A program made the position numbers and the translations under genes. The notes beneath the pieces are model-generated. The model was not told the origin of the DNA, did not search any database, and saw nothing but the letters and a program-made list of their open reading frames with translations. This document shows, piece after piece, positions 12,013-25,100 of a stretch of DNA of 64,000 nucleotides. Each line of letters opens with the position of its first letter. Positions within the stretch are counted from its first letter, which is position 1. This DNA is from Tanytarsus gracilentus (taxonomy: Eukaryota; Arthropoda; Insecta; Diptera; Chironomidae), in the NCBI GenBank assembly GCA_038502055.1, contig JAXRKN010000045.1, positions 3,060,501 to 3,124,500 of the forward strand, written 5' to 3'.

Positions 12013-12709
12013 ACTTCACGCTCCTGAAGAAACAATGGACTCGAGCTGTCACGGTTACGCTCAATTAAGAAAAAAGCTTTTCTTTTAAGAATAAATTAAG
12101 AAAGCCAAGAATTGTTTGAATTAGATTGTGAAAGTGCGCGAGAAGGTCATTTACCTATTAATGCATGCATTTGTGACCCCCTTTAATGATGTAATAAAAA
12201 CATTTCATCGATCTAGCGAGCCGCATGTCATGCTATTTTATTAAAATGTTCGTGTGTGTTTGTGACCGGCACATTTAATTAGAATGATTATTTGTTTATT
12301 TGCTTGCTGTTGATTTTTTATAAAAAAAAATAAAGAAAGTAAAAAATCATCATCAAGGTTTGTGAATTTTAAGTTTTAAAATCTTTCAATATTTTTGCTC
12401 TAACAAAAAAAATCAAAAACATTTTTACACTTGTTTTTCTATCCACTTGTTCATACAACAAACATTCCAACTTTTTCATTTTCAATTCGCTGCATGTTGG
12501 GGCTGTCTCATGATTCACAAATCTGCTCATCGAACCATGTCCAGAGAGCGTACAATAACCACGTTGCCTCCAATACAAAACTAAACTACACACTTGCAGA
12601 GTCATTTTTAATTGTTCAATTTATATGATTTCGAGGGGAGGACTCGAACGTCAATGATGTGAGAGGGTCATAGACAGATTTTTTTGAGGAAATGAACCTG
12701 TTACAGTTA

Positions 12710-12717
12710 TGACGTCA
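12710..12717. promoter_or_regulatory. Perfect CRE palindrome TGACGTCA
   Basis: The full 8-base CREB/ATF consensus lies about 65-70 bases upstream of a repeated initiator-like TCAGTCAGT at ~12779. That is a plausible proximal-promoter position for the first 5' exon of unc-13-4 copy C (ATG at 13156). The motif is seen; use is inferred. Confidence 0.4.
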
Positions 12718-13155
12718 TCGCTCATGCATACAAATATTTTTTTATTTTCACTATAGAACATTTTCTCTGTGCCGTGGCAGTCAGTCAGTAGCGCGTATTT
12801 TTTATGCTCTCAGCTTTCCACTTTAGTTGTATGTTTGGCTGCCAAGGGAAACGGTCGATTGAAAAATATTAGCGCGAATTTTTGTAATTCTCAAGTTCAT
12901 CGTTTTCGTGGGGTCAAAGAAGTTGTTTAAAAGAATACTCGCAAAAGATTTTAGTGAGAGTGAAAAGAAAATTTAATTAATGATTTTTAATCAAGAAGTG
13001 TTGAGTGAATATATTTAAAAAATTTCATCGCATGCTTTTCACATAAGAAAAATAAAAATAGAATCAAAATCTAAATTCGCGACGTAGTTTTTTTTCTGTG
13101 AGAACTTGAACTCAAATCAAAATTTTACCCGTCATGTCCGAGCATTCTTAGAAAC

Positions 13156-16100
13156 ATGCAATCAGTTCTCAGCACTAGACGTAAAACGTCACCGAGGAAG
13201 TACAGAAAAAAATGGTGGCATTTTATGAAGAAATCAAAGGTTAAGCCAACGCGTGCACTAGACATTCAGCATCATGTGAATCTCAACCATAACGACGACG
13301 ATGGTGTTGAGTATTACGAGATGGATAATTTTCGAGATAACAATAACTTTAGGTCAGTGTGTGTGCTCTCTTTATTTTATTTTTAATTTCATGGCTGTCT
13401 TGAACCGAAACAAAATTACATCGCACTGTGCCATTAATCTGTTTGCTACTAATTAAAGTCTTTGAACTAATTTTCAACAGTTTCACAAATTACCATTTTT
13501 GAATTAAAGTGCAAGCATTAAAATAATTAATATATAGGAAGTTAATTTTATTTGAATTTTTGATACCTAATAAAAATCATTGAAAAATATTATTTTGATT
13601 TAAAATAAAAGATCAAGTGTCTCCCCATTCAAATCAACCAATTTTTCAGCTCAATTACTACCCGACCTTCTTTTTATTGATTTGCTATAGAAACATGCCA
13701 ATAATTTTGTTGTTGCTGTCTATCGGAAGCGCTTTTCCTCTTTTAAATTTTTGCCGGTTATTATCAAACAAAAATGTGTATTAAAAGCAAATAAAAAAGT
13801 GACGTCATCACCGTATAAATTTTATTATTTAATTAAAGGCGCCAATTTAGAGTGAGATTCAAAGAAAACTCAATTTAATTTTCAACTTACTTATTCAAAG
13901 ACAATCAATTTAGCTTTTTGACCTTTTCTGAGAATTTTTTTACAAGCTTGAGAAATTTTAATTAATCAAATCCAGTTTAATTGCAATTTTGAGTTCTGTG
14001 AACTCGACGAGAAGATGTAGTTCCATAATTTTTGCAAATACTTTTAAATAAAAGAGGAAAACGTTTTTCAACCTTGGTGTGTCTAAAATTTGACCATTCC
14101 TTAATTTTGTTTTTCATGTAAACATGTAAAAAAAGTTTTTAGCGATTTTCTTCACACTTTCGACCTTCATGCCTCAATCTTCACTTTCGTGGCATGACAT
14201 CACATGAAATTTGATAAAGATGAATTTATTTCTTTAGCCTTTAGGCCGATCCTTCGATTAAATTGCGTGTTAGATGTTAATTATTAGCTTACTCGCTCGA
14301 GTAAATGAAACTGAATTAACAAAACATCGTGAGTTATTAAGCACGATTGAAAATCGATAAAATCTTTTAATTTTATGTCTAAGCAAGACTTGGTAACATT
14401 TTCAATAAATTTAAGTAAATTAAATCTGGAAAAACTCACTTTAGTGAGCTCATAAAATTCACTGTTGTCTAACTCATAACCCGAACACCCTAAGAAACTC
14501 CATAAAAGCGTAATGTTTATCTAGTGACAGCTACAGTTGACTAACTTCATTCACTTATCGCACCATATGACTAAGAAATGTTTAAATAAATTAAATTTGT
14601 TTGTTTTTCCTTTACAGTCGTCGCTATTATGACGAAAATTTCTCATTCATGAGACGTGCAAAATTGAACGGTACAAAAAATTACACAGATCCTCACGAGG
14701 ACGAAGGTGTTGGTCATGAGTCAATGCGAGATTCCCTGGAGTCGAGTGAAATCTCATCGGAGGCATTTTCAAGTCGATATCAGCCGCGCAATAATTTCAA
14801 TCAAGTTACTCAGTTCATTCAGAACAACAACAATAAAATTACAATCATTATTAAGCACGACAACAATAATGATGGACCGCAGCAGCAACCTGAACAAAAC
14901 ATCACACCTCAAATTATTTATATTCAACCCGCATCTAGTCAACCTAATTTGCATGCAAATATCGCGAGTAGCAATAATGAAAATGTTTACAACAGTCTCG
15001 ATGATCTCGATAGCGATGAGCACTATCAATTCTATAATGAAAGTGCAATTGACGTGCCTGAAGACTTTAAAGGAGATTCCTATCTCGTGTTGAACTTCAA
15101 TGACGCCGCTAATAAAAAGTTGAAAAGAAGAATTTGCACGCCGACCAGAAATCTTCGACCATTGATTGATGATGAAGATTTTATGTTGAAAAATAAGGGA
15201 AAGAAGAAGAACAATTGGTTTGGGAGTAAGGAAGATAATGTGAAAAACATTTTAAATGATGATCCAATAAAGGTGAGAATTTAATATGAAATGATTTATT
15301 AAAAAATTACTACAAAAAAAGCCGTTAAAATATTTTAATTTTCCATTCAAATTAATTTTTATCTTTTTCTTTGTACATTAACTTTAATATCAGAAGTGAT
15401 CATTCAAATACTTTACTTTTTCATAAAATTTAATTTTCAAGTTTGCTCAAAACTATTTTAAAAAATCACAAAATATTTTACGATGTAATAAAACTATATA
15501 AACATCTATCAAATTTCACCCGCAAAAATTTAGTTTACATTTTCAATTTTTCATCGTCCTTCAACCCTTTTCTCCACTTTCAATTTTCCGCATTTCATTT
15601 TTAATGTCGCCCATAAAAATCGCGTCTGAAGGCGAAAACATTTACAATGGAAAGTTTAAAGGCAGATAAGATAAAAATATGCCAACAACACAAAATCAAA
15701 TAAAGCTCGTTGTGATCTAGTTTTTTTGACTAATTGCTTCAGTACGCGTGATCGAGTTTGAATGGAGGTGCTTTGTAAGGAGATCGAGAAAAAATTTCAA
15801 TTAGTAATCAATCTGTGTAATAAATATGCATGCGCACATTATCGAAAACAAAGACGTTGAATTCATTTGATTTTCATTAGCTGCAAGCCATTCGGTGATT
15901 TTAAATGCATTCGAGACAGTTGTGCTTTAGTGAGCGGAAAGATAAGTTAGTTGAGAAAATATTTAGAGTGCTTTAAGAATATAAAAATTAAATTCTTAAA
16001 TATTTTTGAAAAAAAAGCAATTTTTCAAGAACCTTGCTAATTATTTTTTAACGGTTAATAATTTTTTCTCCCTCCAAGTACACTCAAAAGTTCTCAATTC

Positions 16101-19100
16101 CATTGTCATGACCTCTAAAAAATTTCCATTCGCATTAAAATAAATCATATTTCTTTGTATATAATTACAGAAGTTAGCATCGCCAGTTGTTAAAAATACT
16201 CAACATAAGCGACAAGCACCGCCAAAGCCAAAGAGAAATATCCAAAGAAACTTAGCGACTGAGAAGGCAAAGACTCTTGGTAGTATTGAAAGTGGCCAGC
16301 ATTACAACTGGAACGTGGTCTTTCCACAAACTCAAATTCACAAGAATTCTATTCTTTATCGTGAAACAGCTCTCAACGCAAGCTATCGTAATCAGTTGAG
16401 ATTTATGAGTGAAAAAATTATGACAATGGGTGGCCGCGGCCATTTGGGTTTTGATTTTGGTGGCAGTACAAAAGAGTTATCACCGCGAAAAGTTGTGAAA
16501 AATTCGTCTCTTCTCTACGATGATAAGCATTCAAAAAGTGAAATAAGTTTAAATCAAATCAAGAATGAAAATAAATCGACACTGTTGAATATGATTGCCT
16601 TGCCATTTAATTGGAAATCAAGAATGCTCATTAGTCGAAATAATGAAGTTAAAAAAAGTAGTGCGGGAAAATCGAATATGTTGACAAATTTCTGGAGAAG
16701 AAAACGAGTCGGAGTTGGATTTACATGCAATAAAAGGTGAGTTTATGTGATGAGAATTATAGTGAAAAAAATTCAAGGGAACCAAAATAATATAAAAAAA
16801 TTAATTTGTTGAAAATTTCACTCTCTTATGCATTATGCTCAATCGAGCTGTGAAGTTATATCCGGTGTAAATGCGTATAGAGAAAGCAAATTGCAAACAG
16901 AACAAACCAAAAAAGCTCATAAAAACTTAAACAGAACAGAAAATTATTACTAACACATTTAAAAAATTCGGAAAAATGCAAAAGAAAAAATGAGAGATGG
17001 ATCAATTTTAAAGACTCGAAAAGTGTGAACAAGAAATTTTTTAAAAATTTAAATCAAGTTCAACAATTGTTGAATCAAAAATAAATTTTGCTAATGATTT
17101 GAACTGTGCATTCATAACTAAAAAATTAAGAGTTACATTTAATTATATTATCAAACAAATGAGTCAAACGTTTGATGATTCTAATTAGAAAATACTTAAA
17201 AATATCTCGAATAATTTTTAACGTGAATCAACAAAATATTTTTAGGCATTATTATCTCCATTATAAAATAGTCTGTTGGATATACTTTTTGACTTAGGAA
17301 ATGAGCAACTGATGCACATTAATGAGTAACTAGTTTTGAATGTATGTAAATTTATCATTTAGTTACAATCTAACAAGAGTCAGTAATTATTTAGTTATAT
17401 TCTATCTGTTGAGAGTGAAAGTTCATAAAATATATTTTGAAAATATTTTCTTAAAAAAATGGATTATGACAAACTAAAAAAGGAATTATGCGAAATCAAT
17501 GCACTTTTCTTGGGAGTAGAAAGATCGGAAATAAAGTAGGTTAAATTAATTAATACAATAATTAGTTTTGATTATCAATTAGTAATTCAATTATCAGTTC
17601 AAAAGAATTATTAGATTTTATTATAAGTGAAACAAGTTGAAAAATATAAATACAAACATTGTGATTGAATTCTGAGATTTCAATGAAGGTTTGGAGGATT
17701 CTTGAGTAATTTGTAATTATTTTTAAACGAAAGTGACGAACATCAAAGTCAATATCAAGAGGAAAGACATGTCTAAACTCATGATTATAAAAAAAAATAT
17801 AAACACGGCACGAATTTAAAATTGTTACCAAATTTTTTGGTAAATTATTTGATTTTAATAAATTTAAAAAAGAAAAAAGTTGTGCAGAATATTAAAAAAT
17901 TAAAAATCCATAATTTAGTTTTCTTAACCATAAATAAATCATCAGCCGTTTGATGTTACACGTGATATGAAACCATTTCGAAATTCTCATTTGCATTTTT
18001 TCGTTCACAAAATTGGTCAATAAGATCAAACTAACACAGATTGATTTTTTTTTGTCAACCTAAAGTCTTATAAGCCATGTAACGATCATCGCAAAGTTCA
18101 TTTTGTTTTTTTTGCTCTCTCTCTTCTTCATGATTATGCTGCTAACAGCAGCCACTCTTCTCTTTGAATAAATCCTTCAGTCTTTCAACGATATCTGACC
18201 AACTGAGACGCTAAAAATTAATTCTTCGCGAGTACTTGTTGATTAAATATTTACTCCATTATTTAAATAGTTCGGATGATTGTACAAAAAGAGTATAAAA
18301 GAGTGTACTTTGAATATGTTTAAAAATCGTAAAATTCACCGCGAAGAATTTCGGCAGAAGAGCAAAAAAAGATTTAATTTTTTGAGACTCAACCGGAAAA
18401 AAAGAGAATTAAACGTTCATGAAGCTTTGAGCTTCAAAAAAGCGCCGATTAAAAAGTGAGTTTTAAAAAGTTTTTATTAGTAAATATGCTCATGTATGAC
18501 CTTCCATAAAGTCAAAAGGTATTTTAATAACATGATGATGCGACGGATGTAAAACAGTTTTAAAAAACCTGATTCTTAATTGCCTTTCGAGGGTTTTTCT
18601 GAGGCATGAATATTATAGGAGATTTTTAAAATTAAATCAAATAAATTAATGTGAATTGAAAATTTCCTGAATTATTGCATTAAAAAAATTGGAAATTCCA
18701 AAACAAAATTTTTCTCACTTGCGTTAATATCAAGAAATTGCAAAAATGTTTTTATTAAAAAAATTAAAACTGGTTATTCTAATTAATCGATGAACTGACA
18801 AAGTGAGAAAAAATAATAAAATACTTGTTGTTCTCAACCATAGAAATATTTTTTACCTTTTTTTCAAACAATTCTTAATTTTCGTATATTGTTATTTTTT
18901 TTAAATTCATCCCAGTGTCAAGGTTAAAATAAAAAAAACGATGTATGCAAAAATTACTAATGGGTTAAAATTATAAATTTTGAATCACAAACTTTCCTCT
19001 AAAAAAATTATCATGATAAATTCTGTAAAATTCATAAAAATTATTCTCCCGCTATTATGCAATTGAAGCGTGTCAGTCAACCTGCGTTATTTCCTCTCTT

Positions 19101-22100
19101 AACATTGTTGTCATTATTTTATGTTGCCTCTCTTGGCTTACCTGAGCACACGACTAAAGTTGTATTTGTGTTGAGATGGATTTTATTTTGCTGTATGCGC
19201 GAAAATAGTAGCGAGAAATAATTTTTCTTCTCGCGTATACAAACACCATGACGGTGTAAAATGAGTTGCAAAGAAAAATTCATTTACTCTCAGCTGAGAA
19301 AATGATCAGTGTTTTGCCGGCTCAATTCGTGAGCAGTCAATTTTTAAAATTGCTGTTGAGAGCAAAATAAATTATTTAAGAAGTTTTTTTGAGTGTCAGC
19401 GAACCTTTACACATTCATTTTTTATTTGAATTCGTAATTGTTTATTTTGTAAATCGTGAAAAAAATTGAGGTGCGAATCAGAACAATCGACTAGAACTTT
19501 TGATTGTTGCACGTGGTGACGTAATTTATCCTCTTTCTCGAATAATTTTTAAAACCTTCGATCAATGACAACAAAACTAAATGAGATAGTTTAAATAGAA
19601 AATGATTCAGAACTCAGACATTTTCTATAATTAGCTCTCAATTTCACATGTGGCTGTTTTTTAAAAAACATGAAGTGAAGTTTTCTTCGTTTCTCTTTTC
19701 ATGGTCAAAATTTGTCTTCTCGTCTAACTTTTGATTCATTATAATATTTTGAAGAGGCACACAAAAGATTGAGTTAGTGGATACACGTGGAAACGAATGA
19801 ATGAACAAGAGAATAAAAAATTGTTTACCTATAAAAGACCTTCTAACTAATGACGGTCTTTAAATTGGAGAAATAAATTTTTTAAAGTAATTTCTAAAAA
19901 TTAAATAATTTAAATCGAAACATTTTAATTTTTGAATTATAAAATAACAAAAATTAATTTTGACATCACTTTTAAAAATTGCAAGCTTCAAATTCTTCTT
20001 AGACACTCAAGCATAGCAAATGATGTCATTCATGATTTCATTGACTTTAATTCAAAAATGCTTGAGTATAAAAGAAATGTAAACCCACAAAGATTATAAA
20101 GAATCTTTTTTGTTTGCTAATTTTCATATTTGCTTATGTATAGTCTGACTGCACTCTACCAGTATGTAAATTGAATTAAAATATATGAATATAACTCGAG
20201 TGTATCCAAAAAAGCAAACAAATTCTCTTAAGTGTCAAGTAAAATTCTAATGAAAGCTTGTGGGATGTTTAGTTGATGTTATTGCGTGACCATTTTTTTA
20301 AAATAAAATCTTAGTGTAATAAATAATTCTTTCCTTTCCATTCTTCATGCATGCCTTAAAAGTTTTTACAACAACCAGAAAATTCTTTGAAGTTACGCAT
20401 ACAAAATTACATTAAACGAAACAAAACTAATGCTAAACAATGTGCGCACATATCAATTAGTAATTATCGCGAAAATTAAGTTCAATAAGTTGATATTTCT
20501 AACATCAATAAGTTAACATTTCCTGAAGCAACACAATTATCTCTGATTCATAATTCATGACTGTGACTGTGACATTATGGAATTCTCCATCATTCATATC
20601 TTCTCGATGACGTGATCTAAAAAATGCCGATGAGATTTAAAAATTTGTTTCTATGAAGTTTTGCCATACTCGTACGAAAAAAGTTAGAGCCACTTATTAG
20701 ATCAAATTAAATTTGAGTTTCCAAACTTCTTTTTTATTTTTAAAAATTTCCAGAAAAAAAATATTAACTTAATATTTTAATCAATTGATATAAAATTCTT
20801 CTTCGCTAAAAAAAACTGGCACTTCTTTTGTCCTCATTTAGCGAGAAGATGCAAAATGAGATGATGTCATTTTTGCGAGTCTACAGTGCTGTGAGATTTT
20901 AATAAGTACAGAAAGTTTCCATAACAACCACAACGCAGATTAAAGACTCATTTTTAAGGTCAAATCATTGTGTTCTGCACTCAATCGGAAATTCCATTAC
21001 TTGAAATCTTGCATGTCGAAGAACCGTATATTGTCTGACTCACTATTGATCCCAAATATGACGTAGTCAAAAAAAGAAGGAAAACACCATGCGCCACAAT
21101 CATCTGCTCAGTTTTCGCATTCATACAATTACATTCGTGTTTTATTTTTATTCACAGCACAGATAGGAAGTTTTGCAAGTTAAAACTTGAACTATATGAG
21201 AACTATTTACTTAATTTAAATAATTGTATTTAAAAACGTGATTGCATAATTAATTGACTGAGAAAATGATGAATCAAGAGGATTTAATGTGGAAAAGTAT
21301 GTGGGAAACGATCCAGACTGATAAGATGAAGCCACCGAGTCAACGTGAGATAAAGTAAGATTAAAGCAATTAGAGTGCAAATATTGGTATGTGGGAAGAT
21401 AATTTCTTTGAGTCATGCACAAGGTGACTTTATTAAATATTTTCTATGGGAGGATTGTTTTGGTTTAAAACGTAACTGAAAAATTCGAAAATTTCGCTTC
21501 AGTATTATGAAAGTGTTCAATTGAATAAAAATAATTTTTTTAAAAAAATTTAAATAATAAAAAATTTAACGGTTTTAAAAAAAATTTAAAATTTAAATAT
21601 TAAAAAACAAAAAATATAATAAAATTAAAATTTACATAAAATTTTGTCCGTTAAAACTCGCGCACGTGGAAACACAGTAAAATATATTATTTGAGTCTGC
21701 GCGTACACTCCATTCTCAATTAATTTGACATTCAGATCTTATATTTTTAATTTTCATCGCAATAAAGTGGTTGACAGATGTCTTCAAGTGTCTAATTCGT
21801 CATAATTATAGTACACTATTAAAAATTGTCGAAGTTACCTGATAACTTATCGCTATTCGAACTGAATTAAGAATTTATCAAGAGCTCTCAAGATGTTCAG
21901 TCTATCGCAGAAAGCTTTTTATTTTGGTTTTGTTAAAATATCGGCTGGAAGGAACGTCCAGTTAGCACGAGCTATGCATTCCCTGGTTCGAAATCAAGCA
22001 TTTATTAATGGTAAATGGACAAGTGCGAGTGACAATAAAGTCTTCGACGTTATTAATCCAGCAAATATGAAAGTCATTGCATCGGTGCCGGATATGAGTC

Positions 22101-25100
22101 GTATTGATTGTCAGAAGGCCATTGATGCGGCCAATGATGCATTTTATAGGAAAAATTGGCATAACGCAACTGCCAAAGAAAGATCTGCAATTCTCAAGGT
22201 AAAAATTTTATTGACGAATATAAGCGAAAAAATCAATAACAGCCTATTTTTAGAAATGGTTCAAGCTCCTTGAGGAAAACAAACAAGAGATTGCCGAAAT
22301 CATGACGGCAGAGTCGGGCAAACCAATCGCAGAGTCACTAGGTGAGGTGACCTATGGCAACAGTTTTGTCGAGTGGTTTGCCGAAGAGGCTCGAAGAATT
22401 TATGGTGAAATTGTGCCAAGTCCAATGGCCTCAAAGCAAATCATGATGACCCGACATCCCATTGGTGTTGCTGGTTTAATCACTCCATGGAACTTTCCAC
22501 ATGCCATGATAACTAGAAAAGCAGCGGCGGCATTGGCTGCTGGTAAATTTAAAACATTTTCAATTAAGTTCTTTAAAATAATTAAAGGATAAAATTTTAG
22601 GCTGCACGGTCGTGATAAGACCTGCTGAGGATACGCCTCTAACCGCATTGGCTCTCGTTAAATTAGCGGAAGATGCTGGATTTCCAGCTGGTGTAATTAA
22701 TGTCATCACCTCACATCGCTCACATGCCGCTGAAATCGGCGAGCTTCTCTGTACAAGTCCAAAGGTAGCAGGCATTTCCTTTACTGGTTCAACGGCAGTC
22801 GGAAAACTTCTCTTCAAACAATGCTCGGATGGCATTAAAAGAATTGGCCTTGAACTTGGAGGAAATGCTCCATTCATTGTCTTCAAATCAGCAAACGTTG
22901 ATCAAGCAGTTCAAGGTGCAATGGCATCAAAATTCAGAAATTGCGGACAGACTTGCGTATCAGCTAATCGTTTTCTAATTCAGGAGGAGATTTTTGATGA
23001 ATTTCATGAGAAATTAACGGCAGCTATACGATCACTTAAAATTGGCGATGGAAGCCAGGAGGATGTAAAAATTGGACCACTAATTAATGAAGCGCAATTG
23101 CATAAAGTTAAGGGCATGGTTGAGGATGCAAAGAATCAAGGTGGAATTGTCAATGGTGGACGTCATTTAAAAAATATTGGACCACTCTTTTTTGAGCCTA
23201 CGATAGTTACAAATGTCACACCTCAAATGTCACTCTACAGCGATGAAGTTTTCGGACCAGTTGTTTCACTAATTAAATTTAAGACAGAAGATGAAGCGAT
23301 TAGAATCGCAAATAGCACACAAAGAGGACTCGCTGGATATTATTTCAGTCAGGATATCAATCAAATATTCAGAGTCAACAAGGAACTTGAAGTCGGCATG
23401 GTTGGCATCAATGAGGGTTTGATTTCAACAGCCGAGGCAGCTTTTGGTGGAATTAAAGAATCTGGAATTGGCCGTGAGGGCTCAAAGCATGGCATCGATG
23501 ATTATGTCTACATAAAATATCTTTGCTTTGGAAATCTTAACTAAAGATTTTTAAATAATTGAAATATTCCAAAAATGTTAAGCATTTAAAGATCGAGTCG
23601 GGTCTTCCATTAGATTTTATGCACACACGAAATGAGATAATAAATTTATTGATATTAATGTTGAGATATAGGGCAATAAATTATTATGTGGCTTTATTTA
23701 ATTTAGCGAAAACTTAAATAATTAAATTTAAAATAATTTTTCTTTCAGAGTCCAAGATTCCGATGGAGGATTTTTTGAACGTTTTGGTTCGCTGTTGCAT
23801 GCACGTGAAGAGAATAATGAAGAAAAGCTTCTTGCCGATCCAGCTTCACTGGTCCACCCTGAAATTAGACAACGAACAAAAGATGCAATGCCTGCTGAAA
23901 ATGACGTCACTTTTGAGGCTCGCACATCTGGTGACATTGACAGTGGAAATGAATCTGCCGAGACTGACAGCGATTCCGAGGAGAAACGTGAAGAGAACAT
24001 CAGAAAACTTCAAAATTCACTCGTCGGTATGAACGTAAGTGATTCTTATCTATGGACACGCTTAATATCATGGTCATGATTGAATTGCTGGAAAGTTTCA
24101 CTTAATTATTTTCAAGTGTTGATTTATTGACGATAGGCGAAGGGCAAATTTTTCTTGTTAATTAACTGACAAAATTTCCTTTGAAGCTCAATCGAGAATT
24201 AACTAATTTATCGCCTCCAGTTTCACTTTCAAAATTGTTCCAATTTCAATTTTAATTCTGTTCCTCTTCTTGATCACAAAATTTGCGTTACATGACAGAA
24301 GAAAAATCATGATTAATATATTGCGGACAATATAAATAGAAACAAAATACAAATTGCGAATCATGACGAGATGCGAGCCGGCCTTGAGAGAAAAATGAGC
24401 ATAAACTGAAGGTGATTTTCTCTCGCACAAGATTTTCATTCATGACAATTTTCTCTGACTTTTTTAATGGGACACGCGATTGAGTGAGGAAAATTGAAAT
24501 TATTGCAAAAAAACATTGTAGGTGGATTTAATTGAGAATTAAGTCTAATTGGGTCGTTTGAAAAAGGATTTTAATGTTAATAGTTTTTTTAATAAACAAT
24601 TTTTGTAATGATTAAATATTTTCTGAGATTTTTTAAATGCACTTAAAAAAAGCCATTAAACCCCGAAAATGTCCAGGCTGATTGATGAATTACTTAAAAT
24701 GCATTTTTCGATTATCGAGCATTTTAAAAATCTAAATTAAGAATTTTTCCTGCAGGCAATTGAACTCGCGTGCTTATTTATTTTTATCGCACGTTGCATT
24801 TTAAATTGCTGGAAATTTCATCTTATCTTATGAGATATTTTTTTAAGGTTTCCCAAACGATTTGTTTGAGGGCACGAATTTCCACTAAAAAATCAATTAG
24901 ATCTCACTTGATGTATTTGTGCTTGTAAAATATCATCTTGAGTTGTCACTGCTCTCTCCACTTGAGAACAAAATATTTATTTATTTATTATTGGCATTTA
25001 CAAGCAACAAGAGAGCGGGATGACTGAGAAAATTTAAAATTTTCCTCGCGAGATAAAATTGATGAGAACGAGTTGAAGTGCCAAAAAGCTCCTTTGAGAA

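Larger units (their letters stand above)
11237..13155. other. Intergenic region / promoter and 5' UTR of unc-13-4 copy C
   Basis: No convincing gene. It contains the zinc-finger 3' UTR, a (TC)n run, a perfect CRE and an initiator-like TCAGTCAGT tract near 12779-12788. The short open frame around 12431-12628 has no coding character. Confidence 0.5.

Noticed and set aside
11847..12035. Arg-Glu repeat protein on the - strand
   Set aside because: It is only the translation of the (TC)n microsatellite.
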